A program made the position numbers and the translations under genes. Below the pieces are notes generated by a model, which did no database searches, was not told the origin of the DNA, and saw nothing but the letters and a program-made list of their open reading frames with translations. Positions 23,165 to 35,533 of a stretch of 64,000 nt of DNA are shown in pieces; position 1 is the first letter of the stretch; every line of letters begins with the position of its first letter. The DNA is from Nematostella vectensis (taxonomy: Eukaryota; Cnidaria; Anthozoa; Actiniaria; Edwardsiidae), in contig NC_064037.1 in the NCBI RefSeq assembly GCF_932526225.1, positions 6,554,203 to 6,618,202 on the forward strand, written 5' to 3'.

Positions 23165-25300
23165 AGCAAGAGATATTACTATTTATAGTTTCAAAGCAAA
23201 TCAACGGAATGCTCAAATATTGATATGTGTGAATTAAATTATTATGAATGTACTGCTGTGGAGGTATAATAGCAGCTCATCCTCTGTATCAATACCATGG
23301 TATTTATGGTGATACACGACAAATCTTTAGGTGGTATATCATGTGACACATTTTTGTTATCTTTGTTGAATATGTATAAATGCAAGGAATCTCTTGTTCA
23401 CAGCCTGCTCGCTCCAAGATTTATTGCACGCTTTAGGAATCGACTGACAAAAGAAGACTACGGCTAGGACGGCGTGACCGGGAATATGAAATTTAAAGCA
23501 GCGATAACGGCAACGCGAACGGCGGCGGCAGAAAACAATTGAAAATTCAAAGGTTCAGCCGTTACAACGTGAAAACTCCAAGTTTCACGGCCTAGCGAAG
23601 ATGGGGACCTGTGCGCTGAAAACTAGACTATGCTATTGGGGATAGTCGTCGATGTAGTTGCTTAAATTCCCTATTAAAACTTAAGCGGTTGGCGATAAAT
23701 TATACTCAGAAACAAATAGAAATAAACCTTAACTCGTAAACTTCATTACAAGCAAACAGTGAAAGTGGAATTTAATTCATCGGTCCACGTACTCGCTATT
23801 TCAAGTTATTCAAGTAATGGTTTTGGCGTAAAGGGTTTGAAATCTATCAGACATCGTGCATTTCCACAAATTAATGGATTGTTTTCTACTGTTGCCGTAC
23901 TCGTATTTTCCGACCTTGAAATTGACGAGTCTATCCACAGGTAGCCCAGGCAATGGTTTCGAAGCTTGTTCGTAGCTTGGAATCGGCTGTTATTCTTAGA
24001 GGTAAAACGAGTGGATTGAAGTCGCGATTTTTTGTGAAACATTGCCAATAAAATTGCCTTAAAACTTAGAACATGCCTTGTTGTTGTCATATTTGTGTGT
24101 AATATACGATTTTGGGGGTTTTTCGTAACGGAATATACGACTTCTCTCCCCCTACTAAGGAAAGAAACAAGGTTGGAGGCGCCATTTTCGGTAGCACTCA
24201 AATACCGTCGAAATTCGCGAGGAAAATACAACAAACGAAATATTTTTATCTCGCAGACCTATGCCAGGGTACACTTACATTCGATATGTGGCAAAACATC
24301 CGAGCTAAATTATTTTCCCTGGCCGTTAGCCATTTTTTAAAACGAGTAAGCAGCGATTTGAATCCTTGACCGGCGCCGTGTCCGTTGTCCAACGGCGCCG
24401 GTCAAGGATTCAGGAGGTCAGGGAAATGATTTAGCTCGGATGTTTTGCAACATATCGAATGTAAGTGTACCCTGGCATAGGTCTGCGAGATAAAAATATT
24501 TCGTTTGCTGTATTTTCCTCGCGAATTTCGACGGTATTTGAGTGCTACCGAAAATGGCGCCTCCAACCTTGTTTCTTTCCTTAGTAGGGGGAAATAAGCC
24601 ATATATTACGTTACGAAAACCCCCCAAAATCGTATATTACACATAAATATGACAACAACAAGGCATGTTCTAAGTTTTAAGGCAATTTTATTGGCAATGT
24701 TTCACAAAAAATCGCAACTTCAATCCACTCGTTTTACCTCTAAGAATAACAGCCGATTCCAAGCTACGAACAAGCTTCAAACCCATTGCCTGGGCTACCT
24801 GTGGTCTATCACACTGCAATTTTTTAAAGCAATTAATTAAAATATTACGGCGTTATGATCAATATATCTTTTAGATTGTAATTTATACAAAGATTGGACT
24901 GCTTTCTGAATTGTCATGTGACGAGTGAAATACATACAAAGGCATGCTTCCCGATTTAAGTCTCTTTCCCCCTAGGGGAAGAATTTTACAAAAAGGAAAA
25001 AGTATTTCACGGTATGGACCTCCCAGCTGATATATAACATATATATATCTTTTAATCAGCCTTTGTTAAAGTAAATAGGGTTTGTGTGAATTTTACGTTT
25101 TCGTGTCCCCTGAGATGTAAACAGGTTTTTTTTTTGCTCACAGTTCAAAGTACTTGACACTCTTGTCTTAAATCTGCTAGTGCGTCAGCAATTAAACAAA
25201 AAAAAAAATATTCACCACGCCTAACAGTCAAAAAGAGAGCACAGCAAATACGCTTCAGTAACGATCTGCATTGATTTGGGTACTCGCATTTGCAAGCACA
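23165..25300. other. Intergenic region with foldback element
   Basis: About 2.1 kb between the collagen-like and O-methyltransferase genes. It is dominated by the 870-bp foldback at 23935-24804. The rest is AT-rich, with no exon or RNA gene I can support. Confidence 0.6.
23935..24804. mobile_element. 870-bp foldback (long inverted repeat) element with 5-bp TSD
   Basis: Two arms of about 390 bp (23935-24321 and 24413-24804) are inverted copies of each other. They start and end with CCACAGGTAGCC / GGCTACCTGTGG. The centre is a separate GC-rich palindrome (AATCCTTGACCGGCGCCGT at 24361-24379 and its complement at 24392-24410) with a 12-base loop. The element is flanked by TCTAT on both sides (23930-23934 and 24805-24809), a 5-bp target-site duplication. 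The ORFs found in each arm are mirror images and have no stand-alone gene character. It is a non-autonomous DNA transposon of foldback or MITE type whose superfamily I cannot assign. Confidence 0.88.
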
Positions 25301-27364
25301 ATGGACGGGACAAGCATACAGGAAACCAAACAACATCCTCAGTTACCTAAAGAGTTCGTTGAACGAGTTTTCCTTGGTTTCGCGTCTACGCAAGCTCTTT
25401 TCGCGGCGTGTAAACTCAAGATCTTTGACTCGCTTCACGAGCAACCAAACTCAGCATCTGGCCTCAGAGAAAAATTATCTACTGATACACACTTGATGGG
25501 TTTAACGATGCTCTTGGACACTTTAGTATCACTGCAACTGTTGCATAAGGATACCTCAGTGGTCCCAAATCAGTACGAAAATACGCCAGCGGCTGATCGA
25601 TTCCTTGTGACCACAAGTAAGCATTCATTTACTGGTTTCGTGAAGTTTTTCATGACGCAAGTTCAACCTAGATTAACAACAGACAACCTTGTGCGCGCTA
25701 TACAAGAGGAAGAAACAGTAATCGGCGAAACCTGGAAGGTCCTTTACCAAACCAAGGAGGATATACTGGTATTCCACGAGGGCTTCGATCATCTGATGAG
25801 TATCGAGGCGCCGACACTCCTCTCGGCTTTCGACTTGGGCGGCTTCACACATATTTGTGATCTTGGAGGTAAAATACTATTTCTTATTTTTGCTCTTCTA
25901 TTATCAAAATAACCATCATCTTTACCACCAATTGCGTCATCATTAATGATGACGCAAATAAATTTTATACCACCCCCCCACTATTGAGGGGGTCGGAGGT
26001 ATGACCCCCCACCCCTCTGGAATTTTCCAATCCCCTCAATGGGGGGGGGGGGGGGGTATGGGTATTTTCTGGAACTACACAATTAAGCAAATAATTTTGT
26101 ACACCAACTCGAATTAATTACTAAGTATCACCGTTGTGTAATAGATTTAAAGGCTATCAACCGTATATTTCATTCAACAAGGTGGCACAGGCCGTTTGGC
26201 TTACGAAGCATCTCAACTCTACCCAGACAAGAAGCTGACCGTGTTCGAATTGCCTCAAGTGGTTGACGTAGCCGACCAGTTTAAGCCTTGTGCTGACGAT
26301 TACCCAAACAGAGACCACGTCAGCTTCATCGGCGGGGACCTTTTCACCGATGATCTCCCTAAAGCAGACCTGTTCACCATAGTAAGGATTGTTCACGACT
26401 GGGGCGAGGAAAAGTCGGATCTGCTGTTGGGGAAGATTTTCAGGACTCTGCCGTCAGGTAATTGTTATTTGTATGGTGCATCTTTAATTGATACTTTTAA
26501 GAAAAATCAAATGAAGTATATGGTATGAATAATTTCTTTTGGAGATATTTATCAAATAGATCTCACTGTTGCGTGCGTCTGTCCTCTATAATAGACGCAT
26601 TGTAGATGACGTCACAGCGTGTCGTGAACAAAAATTATGCAACGTGACGCAGTCGAGTAAGCAACGTGACGCAGTCGAGTCGCGTGACTGTTGTTCATGA
26701 CACGCTGTGGTCTTTTGTGTATCTATTAGAGGACTGACGCAAACAGTAAACGTTTTTAACGTTACAATCTAGTTTTTAGGAGCGCGCGCGCATGCTGACG
26801 CCAAGCGTGCGTGAGTACTCTTATAACATATGGCCCTCGACCAATCAGAGCGCGCGATTTACGAGTGTCATTGTATAAAGGGCCAAAAAGAGCAAACGAC
26901 AAAACATTCACTATATACACACCTTCTTGGTGATAACGGCCTCATGGGCTATTGACCTAGCCCATTTGGGCTCGTGGAATGATTGTTATAAAAAGACTAG
27001 AAAAATAAGCTGGGAAGAAGAAAACAATCTTTGTTTCATTGGGGAATGTAAAGAAATATTTTACTGATTACTCAAACTCCTTCGCACCTCAAAAGCAAAC
27101 GATTTTCTCACTGAACTGTTTTGAATATTGTATTAAATAGGTGGCGGAGTGCTCCTAGGAGAGATACTGCTACCAGAGGACAAGACAGGTCACATCACTG
27201 GCAACTTAATGAGTATGTTAATGCTCGCGTTTGCTGATAGTGGCTCTCGCGAGAGAACAGCACAAGAATACAAAGAACTCTTCCAGAAACACGGGTTTGT
27301 CAACGTACAGGCTAGAACAACCGACGCTGCATTTTGTGATGCGGTCCTTGCCATCAAACCATAG
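25301..27364 (+). CDS. Acetylserotonin O-methyltransferase-like SAM methyltransferase
   Basis: Three exons, 25301-25868, 26182-26457 and 27141-27364, with phase-1 introns, giving 355 aa, close to the usual ~345 aa. Family members transfer a methyl group from S-adenosylmethionine to a hydroxyl, the last step of melatonin synthesis in vertebrates. The N-terminal half is the helical dimerisation domain (QALFAACKLKIFDSL). The SAM-binding motif I is DLGGGTGRLA at about residues 186-195. VFELPQVVDVA and FIGGDLF follow the family pattern, and RIVHDWGEEKS carries the catalytic histidine region. GGGVLLGEILLPEDKTG is the conserved post-catalytic strand. The C-terminus RTTDAAFCDAVLAIKP matches the family end. 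Cnidarians have several such genes, so the substrate could be another indole or phenol. Intron 2 contains a MITE. The gene converges on RBM19, whose stop lies 321 bp away. Confidence 0.93.
26575..26740. mobile_element. 166-bp MITE in O-methyltransferase intron 2
   Basis: The left end GCGTCTGTCCTCTATAATAG and the right end (ATCTATTAGAGGACTGACGC) are imperfect inverted repeats of about 55 bp. The match continues inward through the CAGCGTGTCGTGAAC / GTTCATGACACGCTG segments. The centre holds two direct copies of GCAACGTGACGCAGTCGAGT. A related right end lies at 16974-17026, so the family is dispersed in this genome. Confidence 0.75.
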
Positions 27365-27684
27365 AGGACAATTGTCTTTGTCTCTTCGTCTTAAGGCCTG
27401 CAAAGTTGTGTTAGCGTCATTAAACAACAGTGGATAACTTTCTTTGAGCTGTCTAAGCTCCACAACGACTCATCGAAGTTACTGTCTGATCGATCGTTTC
27501 TAGTCTAATTCATAAAAAAACATGTTGACTCGTAGAAAATATGAAATTCGAGCCGAAAAAAATTATTGTATTTCCTTAATCAAAGTAAAATGTGTCTCTT
27601 AGTAAATATAGAACTCGCATGGAAATAACAAAAATAAAAATAAACAATAGATTTATTCATTTCAAAAACAAATAAATGTTACTT

Positions 27685-30600
27685 CTACTCGTCGATAGAC
27701 ATGGCGTCCATAAGAGAGTCTTGGATGCTCTTCTTTTTTGTTTTCTTTTGTTCTGAAAACAAAATGTTTGTGATATTAGACAAGTATAGAAAATTATAAA
27801 GGGGTAAAGTGCCATGTGTAGGGGTGAAGTGCCATGTGTAGGGGGTGTAGTGCCATGTGTAGGGGGTGAAGTGCCATGTGTAGGGGGTGAAGTGCCATGT
27901 GTAGGGGGTGAAGTGCCATGTGTAGGGGGTGTAGTGCCATGTGTAGGGGTGGACTGCCATGTGTAGGGGATGAAGTGTCATGTGTAGGGGGTGAAGTGCC
28001 ATGTGTAGGGGGTGAAGTGCCATGTGTAGGGGGTGTAGTGCCATGTGTAGGGGTGAAGTGCCATGTGTAGGGGGTAGAGTGCCATGTGTAGGGGGTGTAG
28101 TGCCATGTGTAGGGGATGAAGTGCCATGTGTAGGGGGTAGAGTGCCATGTGTAGGGGGTGTAGTGCCATGTGTAGGGGATGAAGTGCCATGTGTAGGGGG
28201 TGTAGTGCCATGTGTAGGGGTGAAGTGCCATGTGTAGGGGGTAGAGTGCCATGTGTAGGGGGTGTAGTGCCATGTGTAGGGGATGAAGTGCCATGTGTAG
28301 GGGGTAGAGTGCCATGTGTAGGGGGTGTAGTGCCATGTGTAGGGGATGAAGTGCCATGTGTAGGGGGTGTAGTGCCATGTGTAGGGGGTAAAGTGCCATG
28401 TGTAGGGGGGGACTGCCATGTGTAGGGGGTGAAGTGTCATGTGTAGGGGGTGGACTGCCATGTGTAGGGGATGAAGTGCCATGTGTAGGGGATGAAGTGC
28501 CATGTGTAGGGGATGAAGTGCCATGTGTAGGGGGTGTAGTGCCATGTGTAGGGGGTGAAGTGCCATGTGTAGGGGGGACTGCCATGTGTAGGGGGTAAAG
28601 TGCCATGTGTAGGGGTGGACTGCCATGTGTAGGGGATGAAGTGCCATGTGTAGGGGGTGAAGTGCCATGTGTAGGGGGTGTAGTGCCATGTGTAGGGGGT
28701 AAAGTGCCATGTGTAGGGGGTGTAGTGCCATGTGTAGGGGGTGAAGTACCATGTGTAGGGGGTGTAGTGCCATGTGTAGGGGGTGTAGTGCCATGTGTAG
28801 GGGGTGTAGTGCCATGTGTAGGGGGTGAAGTGCCATGTGTAGGGGGTGTAGTGCCATGTGTAGGGGGTAAAGTGCCATGTGTAGGGGTGGACTGCCATGT
28901 GTAGGGGGTGAAGTGTCATGTGTAGGGGGTGAAGTGCCATGTGTAGGGGGTGTAGTGCCATGTGTAGGGGGTGAAGTGCCATGTGTAGGGGGTGTAGTGC
29001 CATGTGTAGGGGTGGACTGCCATGTGTAGGGGATGAAGTGTCATGTGTAGGGGGTGAAGTGCCATGTGTAGGGGGTGAAGTGCCATGTGTAGGGGGTGTA
29101 GTGCCATGTGTAGGGGATGAAGTGCCATGTGTAGGGGGTAAAGTGCCATGTGTAGGGGGGACTGCCATGTGTAGGGGGTGAAGTGTCATGTGTAGGGGGT
29201 GGACTGCCATGTGTAGGGGATGAAGTGCCATGTGTAGGGGATGAAGTGCCATGTGTAGGGGGTAGAGTGCCATGTGTAGGGGGTGTAGTGCCATGTGTAG
29301 GGGATGAAGTGCCATGTGTAGGGGGTGTAGTGCCATGTGTAGGGGGTGTAGTGCCATGTGTAGGGGGTAAAGTGACATGTGTAGGGGGTAAAGTGCCATG
29401 TGTAGGGGTGGACTGCCATGTGTAGGGGGTGAAGTGCCATGTGTAGGGGATGAAGTGTCATGTGTAGGGGGGGACTGCCATGTGTAGGGGATGAAGTGCC
29501 ATGTGTAGGGCGTGAAGTGTCATGTGTAGGGGGTAGAGTGCCATGTGTAGGGGGTGTAGTGCCATGTGTAGGGGGTGGACTGCCATGTGTAGGGGGTGAA
29601 GTGCCACGTGTAGGGGTGGACTGCCATGTGTAGGGGATGAAGTGTCATGTGTAGGGGGTGTAGTGCCATGTGTAGGGGGTGTAGTGCCATGTGTAGGGGG
29701 TTTAGTGCCATGTGTAGGGGGTGAAGTGCCATGTGTAGGGGGTGAAGTGTCATGTGTAGGGGGTGTAGTGACATGTGTAGGGGGTAAAGTGACATGTGTA
29801 GGGGGTGAAGTGCCATGTGTAGGGGGTGTAGTGCCATGTGTAGGGGGTAAAGTGACATGTGTAGGGGGTGAAGTGCCATGGGTAGGGGGTGTAGTGCCAT
29901 GTGTAGGGGGTGAAGTGCCATGTGAAGGGGGTGAAGTGTCATGTGTAGGGGGTGTAGTGCCATGTGTAGGGGATGAAGTGTCATGTGTAGGGGGTGAAGT
30001 GCCATGTGTAGGGGGTGAAGTGCCATGTGTAGGGGGTGTAGTGCCATGTGTAGGGGATGAAGTGCCATGTGTAGGGGGTAAAGTGCCATGTGTAGGGGGG
30101 ACTGCCATGTGTAGGGGGTGAAGTGTCATGTGTAGGGGGTGGACTGCCATGTGTAGGGGATGAAGTGCCATGTGTAGGGGATGAAGTGCCATGTGTAGGG
30201 GGTAGAGTGCCATGTGTAGGGGGTGTAGTGCCATGTGTAGGGGATGAAGTGCCATGTGTAGGGGGTAGAGTGCCATGTGTAGGGGGTGTAGTGCCATGTG
30301 TAGGGGATGAAGTGCCATGTGTAGGGGGTGTGGTGCCATGTGTAGGGGGTGAAGTGCCATGTGTAGGGGGTGTAGTGCCATGTGTAGGGGGTAAAGTGAC
30401 ATGTGTAGGGGGTAGAGTGCCATGTGTAGGGGTGGACTGCCATGTGTAGGGGGTGAAGTGCCATGTGTAGGGGATGAAGTGTCATGTGTAGGGGGGGACT
30501 GCCATGTGTAGGGGATGAAGTGCCATGTGTAGGGCGTGAAGTGTCATGTGTAGGGGGTAGAGTGCCATGTGTAGGGGGTGTAGTGCCATGTGTAGGGGGT

Positions 30601-33600
30601 GGACTGCCATGTGTAGGGGGTGAAGTGCCACGTGTAGGGGTGGACTGCCATGTGTAGGGGATGAAGTGTCATGTGTAGGGGGTGTAGTGCCATGTGTAGG
30701 GGGTGTAGTGCCATGTGTAGGGGGTTTAGTGCCATGTGTAGGGGGTGAAGTGCCATGTGTAGGGGGTGAAGTGTCATGTGTAGGGGGTGTAGTGACATGT
30801 GTAGGGGGTAAAGTGACATGTGTAGGGGGTGAAGTGCCATGTGTAGGGGGTGTAGTGCCATGTGTAGGGGGTAAAGTGACATGTGTAGGGGGTGAAGTGC
30901 CATGGGTAGGGGGTGTAGTGCCATGTGTAGGGGGTGAAGTGCCATGTGTAGGGGGTGAAGTGTCATGTGTAGGGGGTGTAGTGCCATGTGTAGGGGGTAA
31001 AGTGACATGTGTAGGGGGTGAAGTGCCATGTGTAGGGGGTGTAGTGCCATGAGTAGGGGGTAAAGTGCCACGTGTAGGGGGTGAAGTGCCATGTGTAGGG
31101 GGTAGAGTGCCATGTGTAGGGGGTGAAGTGCCATGTGTAGGGGATGAAGTGCCATGTGTAGGGGGTGAAGTGCCATGTGTAGGGGGGGGCTGCCATGTGT
31201 AGGGGGTGAAGTGCCATGTGTAGGGGGTAAAGTGCCATGTGTAGGGGGTAAAGTGCCATGTGTAGGGGGTGAAGTGCCATGTGTAGGGGGTGAAGTGCCA
31301 TGTGTAGTGGGTAAAGTGCCATGTGTAGGGGGTAAAGTGCCATGTGTAGGGGGTGAAGTGCAATGTGTAGGGGGTGAAGTGCCATGTGTAGGGGTGGACT
31401 GCCATGTGTAGGAGATGAAGTGCCATGTGTAGGGGGTAGAGTGCCATGTGTAGGGGGTAGAGTGCAATGTGTAGGGGTTGAAGTGCAATGTGTAGGGGAT
31501 GAAGTGACATGTGTAGGGGGTGAAGTACCATGTGTAGGGGATGAAGTGCCATGTGTAGGGGATGAAGTGCCATGTGTAGGGGGTGGACTGCCATGTGTAG
31601 GGGATGAAGTGCCATGTGTAGGGGGGGACTGCCATGTGTAGGGGATGAAGTGTCTTGTGTAAGGGTAGTAAGTGCCATGTGAAGGGGATATAGCGCCAAG
31701 TGTAGGGGGTAAAGAGCCATGTGTAGGGGGTGATGTACCATGTGTAGGGGGTTCACACCAGCTCACCTCCATGAAAGTGATCAGCGGTACGTTTTCTGAG
31801 TGTGTCAACATCATCTTCATCTTCTGCCCATTCCAACACCAGACGGCGACCATACAAATGGGTACTGGTGCATAGTGCTTCAAAGGCACGCTATGGCACA
31901 AGAAACAGGTTAGCAACCTACTAGTCGCACCCTACCCCCATTCATCAGTCACACCCTGCCCCATCCATCAGTCACACCCTGCCACCATCCATCAGTCACA
32001 CCCTACCCCATCCATCAGTAACACCCTACCCCATCCATCAGTCACACCCTACCCCCATCCATCAGTCACACCCTGCCCCCATCCATCAGTCCCACCATAT
32101 CCACATCCATTAGTCACACCCTGCACCCATCCATCATTCACACCCTACCCCCATCCATCAGTTACATCCTGCCCCATCCATCAGTCACACCCTACCCCAT
32201 CCATCAGTCACACCCTACCCCATCCATCAGTCACACCCTGCCCCATCCATCAGTCACACCCTGCCCCATCCATCAGTCACACCCTACCCCACCCATCAGT
32301 CACACCCTGCCCCATCCATCAGTCATACCCTGCCCCCATCCATCAGTCCCACCATATCCACATCCATTAGTCACACCCTGCACCCATCCATCATTCACAC
32401 CCTACCCCCATCCATCAGTTACATCCTGCCCCATCCATCAGTCACACCCTACCCCATCCATCAGTCACACCCTACCCCATCCATCAGTCACACCCTGCCC
32501 CATCCATCAGTCACACCCTACCCCCATCCATCAGTCACACCCTACCCCATCCATCAGTCACACCCTGCCCCATCCATCAGTCACACCCTACTCCTATCTA
32601 TCAGTCACACCCTGCCCCCATCCATCAGTCACACCCTGCCCCATCCATAAGTCACACCCTACCCCAATCCATCAGTCACACCCTACCCCATCCATCAGTC
32701 ACACCCTACCCCATCCATCAGTCACACCCTACCCCCATCCATCAATCACACCCTGCCCCCATCCATCAGTCCCACCATATCCACATCCATTAGTCACACC
32801 CTGCACTCATCCATCATTCACACCCTACCCCCATCCATCAGTTACACCATATCCCCATCCATCAGTCACATCCTGCCCCATCCATCAGTCACACCCTACC
32901 CCATCCATCAGTCACACCCTGCCCCATCCATCAGTCACACCCTACCCCATCCATCAGTCACACCCTGCCCCACCCATCAGTCACACCCTGCCCCATCCAT
33001 CAGTCACACCCTGCCCCCATCCATCAGTCACACCCTGCCCCCATCCATCAGTCACACCCTACTCCCATCTATCAGTCACACCCTACTCCCATCCATCAGT
33101 CACACCCTAATCCCATCCAACAGTGATACCATATCCCCACCCATCAGTCACACCATGCCCCTATCCACCAGTCACACCCTGCCCCTATCCATCAATCACA
33201 CCCTACCCCCATTTATAAGTCACACCCTAGCCCCTTACAGGTTCCTGTGGTGAGCCAAAAGGGGCTGGGGATAGGACAGAGTTCCCACTGACATCACATC
33301 ATCAACCACAAGAAACCAAAAAAGATCGACAGTGACTGCATTAGCCCGCAGTCATTACATTTGTGTAATAAGAACAAAAACACTTTCTACTCTGTGTCAC
33401 TTTTATGCACAACATTCTGCTTTGGATGGTACCTTAGCATCCTGTTTGGTGAGGAAATCCACAAATGCAAAACCTCTATGGGGACCTGTGCCTGTCATCT
33501 TCTTGGGCAGACGCAATGTTTTGATTTCTCCAAAAGTGCTAGGAAATACAAAACAATATTATATGGCTATGATAGTACGCGCGCTGTGATTGGCTTATTG

Positions 33601-35460
33601 GTATCGTGACATTCCCATATTGCCCGTCTCTAAAGGCAATACGGAATTCAGTATTGCCCTACGAAAAATATTTTCACAATCTTCTGTTTTTTTATTTTTT
33701 TTTCCACCTTCAAACTGCAAAATGAGCTACAGCGAACATTCAAGTAGCGAATTCTAACACCTAGAAGAGGCAGAAATGGTTTGTTGACGGGCCGTCTTTT
33801 TCTGTATCTAAAGCGGGACATTTTGTGAGCTTTTTTGTGTTGTTTTGTTCGGTTGCACGAATTTCGCTACAACAAAATCGACCAAAAAACCAAAGCAACA
33901 ACAACAAGAACAAAATGGGAATGGACAAGCACTCTGAGTCGGAGTTTTATTATCCTGAAGAGATTGAAGAGGAAAATTTTGACAAAAAGAAAAACAATAA
34001 GATGGGGGGTCAGCGAGCGCCACCGATAGCCAAGAAATACATCGGATAATCAAAGGCAAATGAATAAATAATTTTTTTTAAAGATAAAAGTACTACCTGT
34101 TATTTGTAAATGCAATATTTCCATCAAATCATAAAGCAGTACAAAGCGATTGGCTTTTTCATTGTAAGTAAGCTTACTTCCGAAGTTTGTTCTCTACATA
34201 CTGTGGAGTTTTCGAACTAAACAGTCCATTCATGCCGTGAAGACTGACATCTGAGCTTTTTTGTTATTGTTTGGATCAACTTCACCTATGATAAAACCTG
34301 TAGCTTCCAAAAAGTGCAAATAGAAAGAAAATAGCCCGAAAAGTTGTCCAATTACTTGTTGTTGAATCTTTTTACTCATTTATATACATTTTTGATTTGG
34401 CAGCGCGCGAGTGTTTCTTGTTTTCCTGCCTTTTTGAGATCGATCGATAAACTAATCGATATGATATTCGCGCGAAAGCGAAATTTGACATGTTTTCTTG
34501 TCATTTTTATTTTAAAAAGCCATATAATAAACAACTTACTAACCTCGAACGTTCGGTCATACCGGGAAATATCAAACCTCGGCTTTGGCGCATCGGTTAG
34601 TAAGTAGTTATTATAAGAGTGTAGATTTTATTTCATTTATTTGTCATCGGCCAACACACAGAAGAAAACAATATAAGTTACAGGACGTCTGGCATACAGC
34701 AGTCCCCTTGGATTAGATCATCTTAGTAGGGCTTATAGCCATATAAGGAGATATTACCTGAAAAGCTCTCTTATCTCTTTAGTTGTTGCCTCAAATGGGA
34801 CATTACGGACCAGTATCTTGGAGCTCTTTTGCTTCTGTTTGGCAGATTTCTTTCTTTTGGACTCTTCTTTTCTGAAAATGTAACACGTTTATATACAATA
34901 AATCAATTCCTATTTCTCCTCTCATGGTAAGAAAATTACAATATAATTTTTAAATTAAAGGAGAACCAAGACAAAAAAAAAATACAACCGATATCGTTGT
35001 TGCGTCTTGCTTGGGAATTTAAAATGTTTGTTTAAGTACTGTGTGTAGTTGTTTTTTCCCAAACAAGACAAGGATTTTTCATTCTGGTCAGACAACAACA
35101 TTGAAAATAAAAGTTATTTTTTTCTATTTTTATCATCATTATTGTAATCCTTGCACTGTGTGTGCAGCAAATAAACATTGTTGTAACATTGTTGCTTGAA
35201 AAAGTAGTCCCCGCAATGTAAAGTTTGCAGCAATAATACTGTTTGTTTGAATATTCAATTTCTCATGCTGAGGTGCTTACTCAGGGATAAGAATTTTTTT
35301 AAATGTACAGTAGAAATCATCCCAGAACCGTAGAAATGCCACAAAACTTTGCATGATTGTAACACTGGCATATTTATCAACTTATCTGTGTACCCTGATT
35401 TCCGATGAGATTGCTTCAATTCTAGGGCATGACCATCCAGTTGAGAGTGCTAAATAGAAA

Positions 35461-35533
<73 letters not shown>

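Noticed and set aside
23806-24627. ORFs in the foldback arms (for example PLLRKETRLEAPFSVALKY on both strands).
   Set aside because: The same sequence occurs in mirror image in both arms of a non-autonomous element. It has no domain and no splice context.
27685-31756. Very long ORFs on both strands (up to 424 codons) of MALHPLH / PTHGT / CVGGEVP type.
   Set aside because: They are open only because the 20-21-bp minisatellite lacks stops. All frames give similar strings, and the array sits inside an RBM19 intron. The real coding part is only the last 68 bp (27685-27752).
27795-33235. CRISPR-like regular repeats.
   Set aside because: Units are directly head-to-tail without unique spacers, in a eukaryotic intron.
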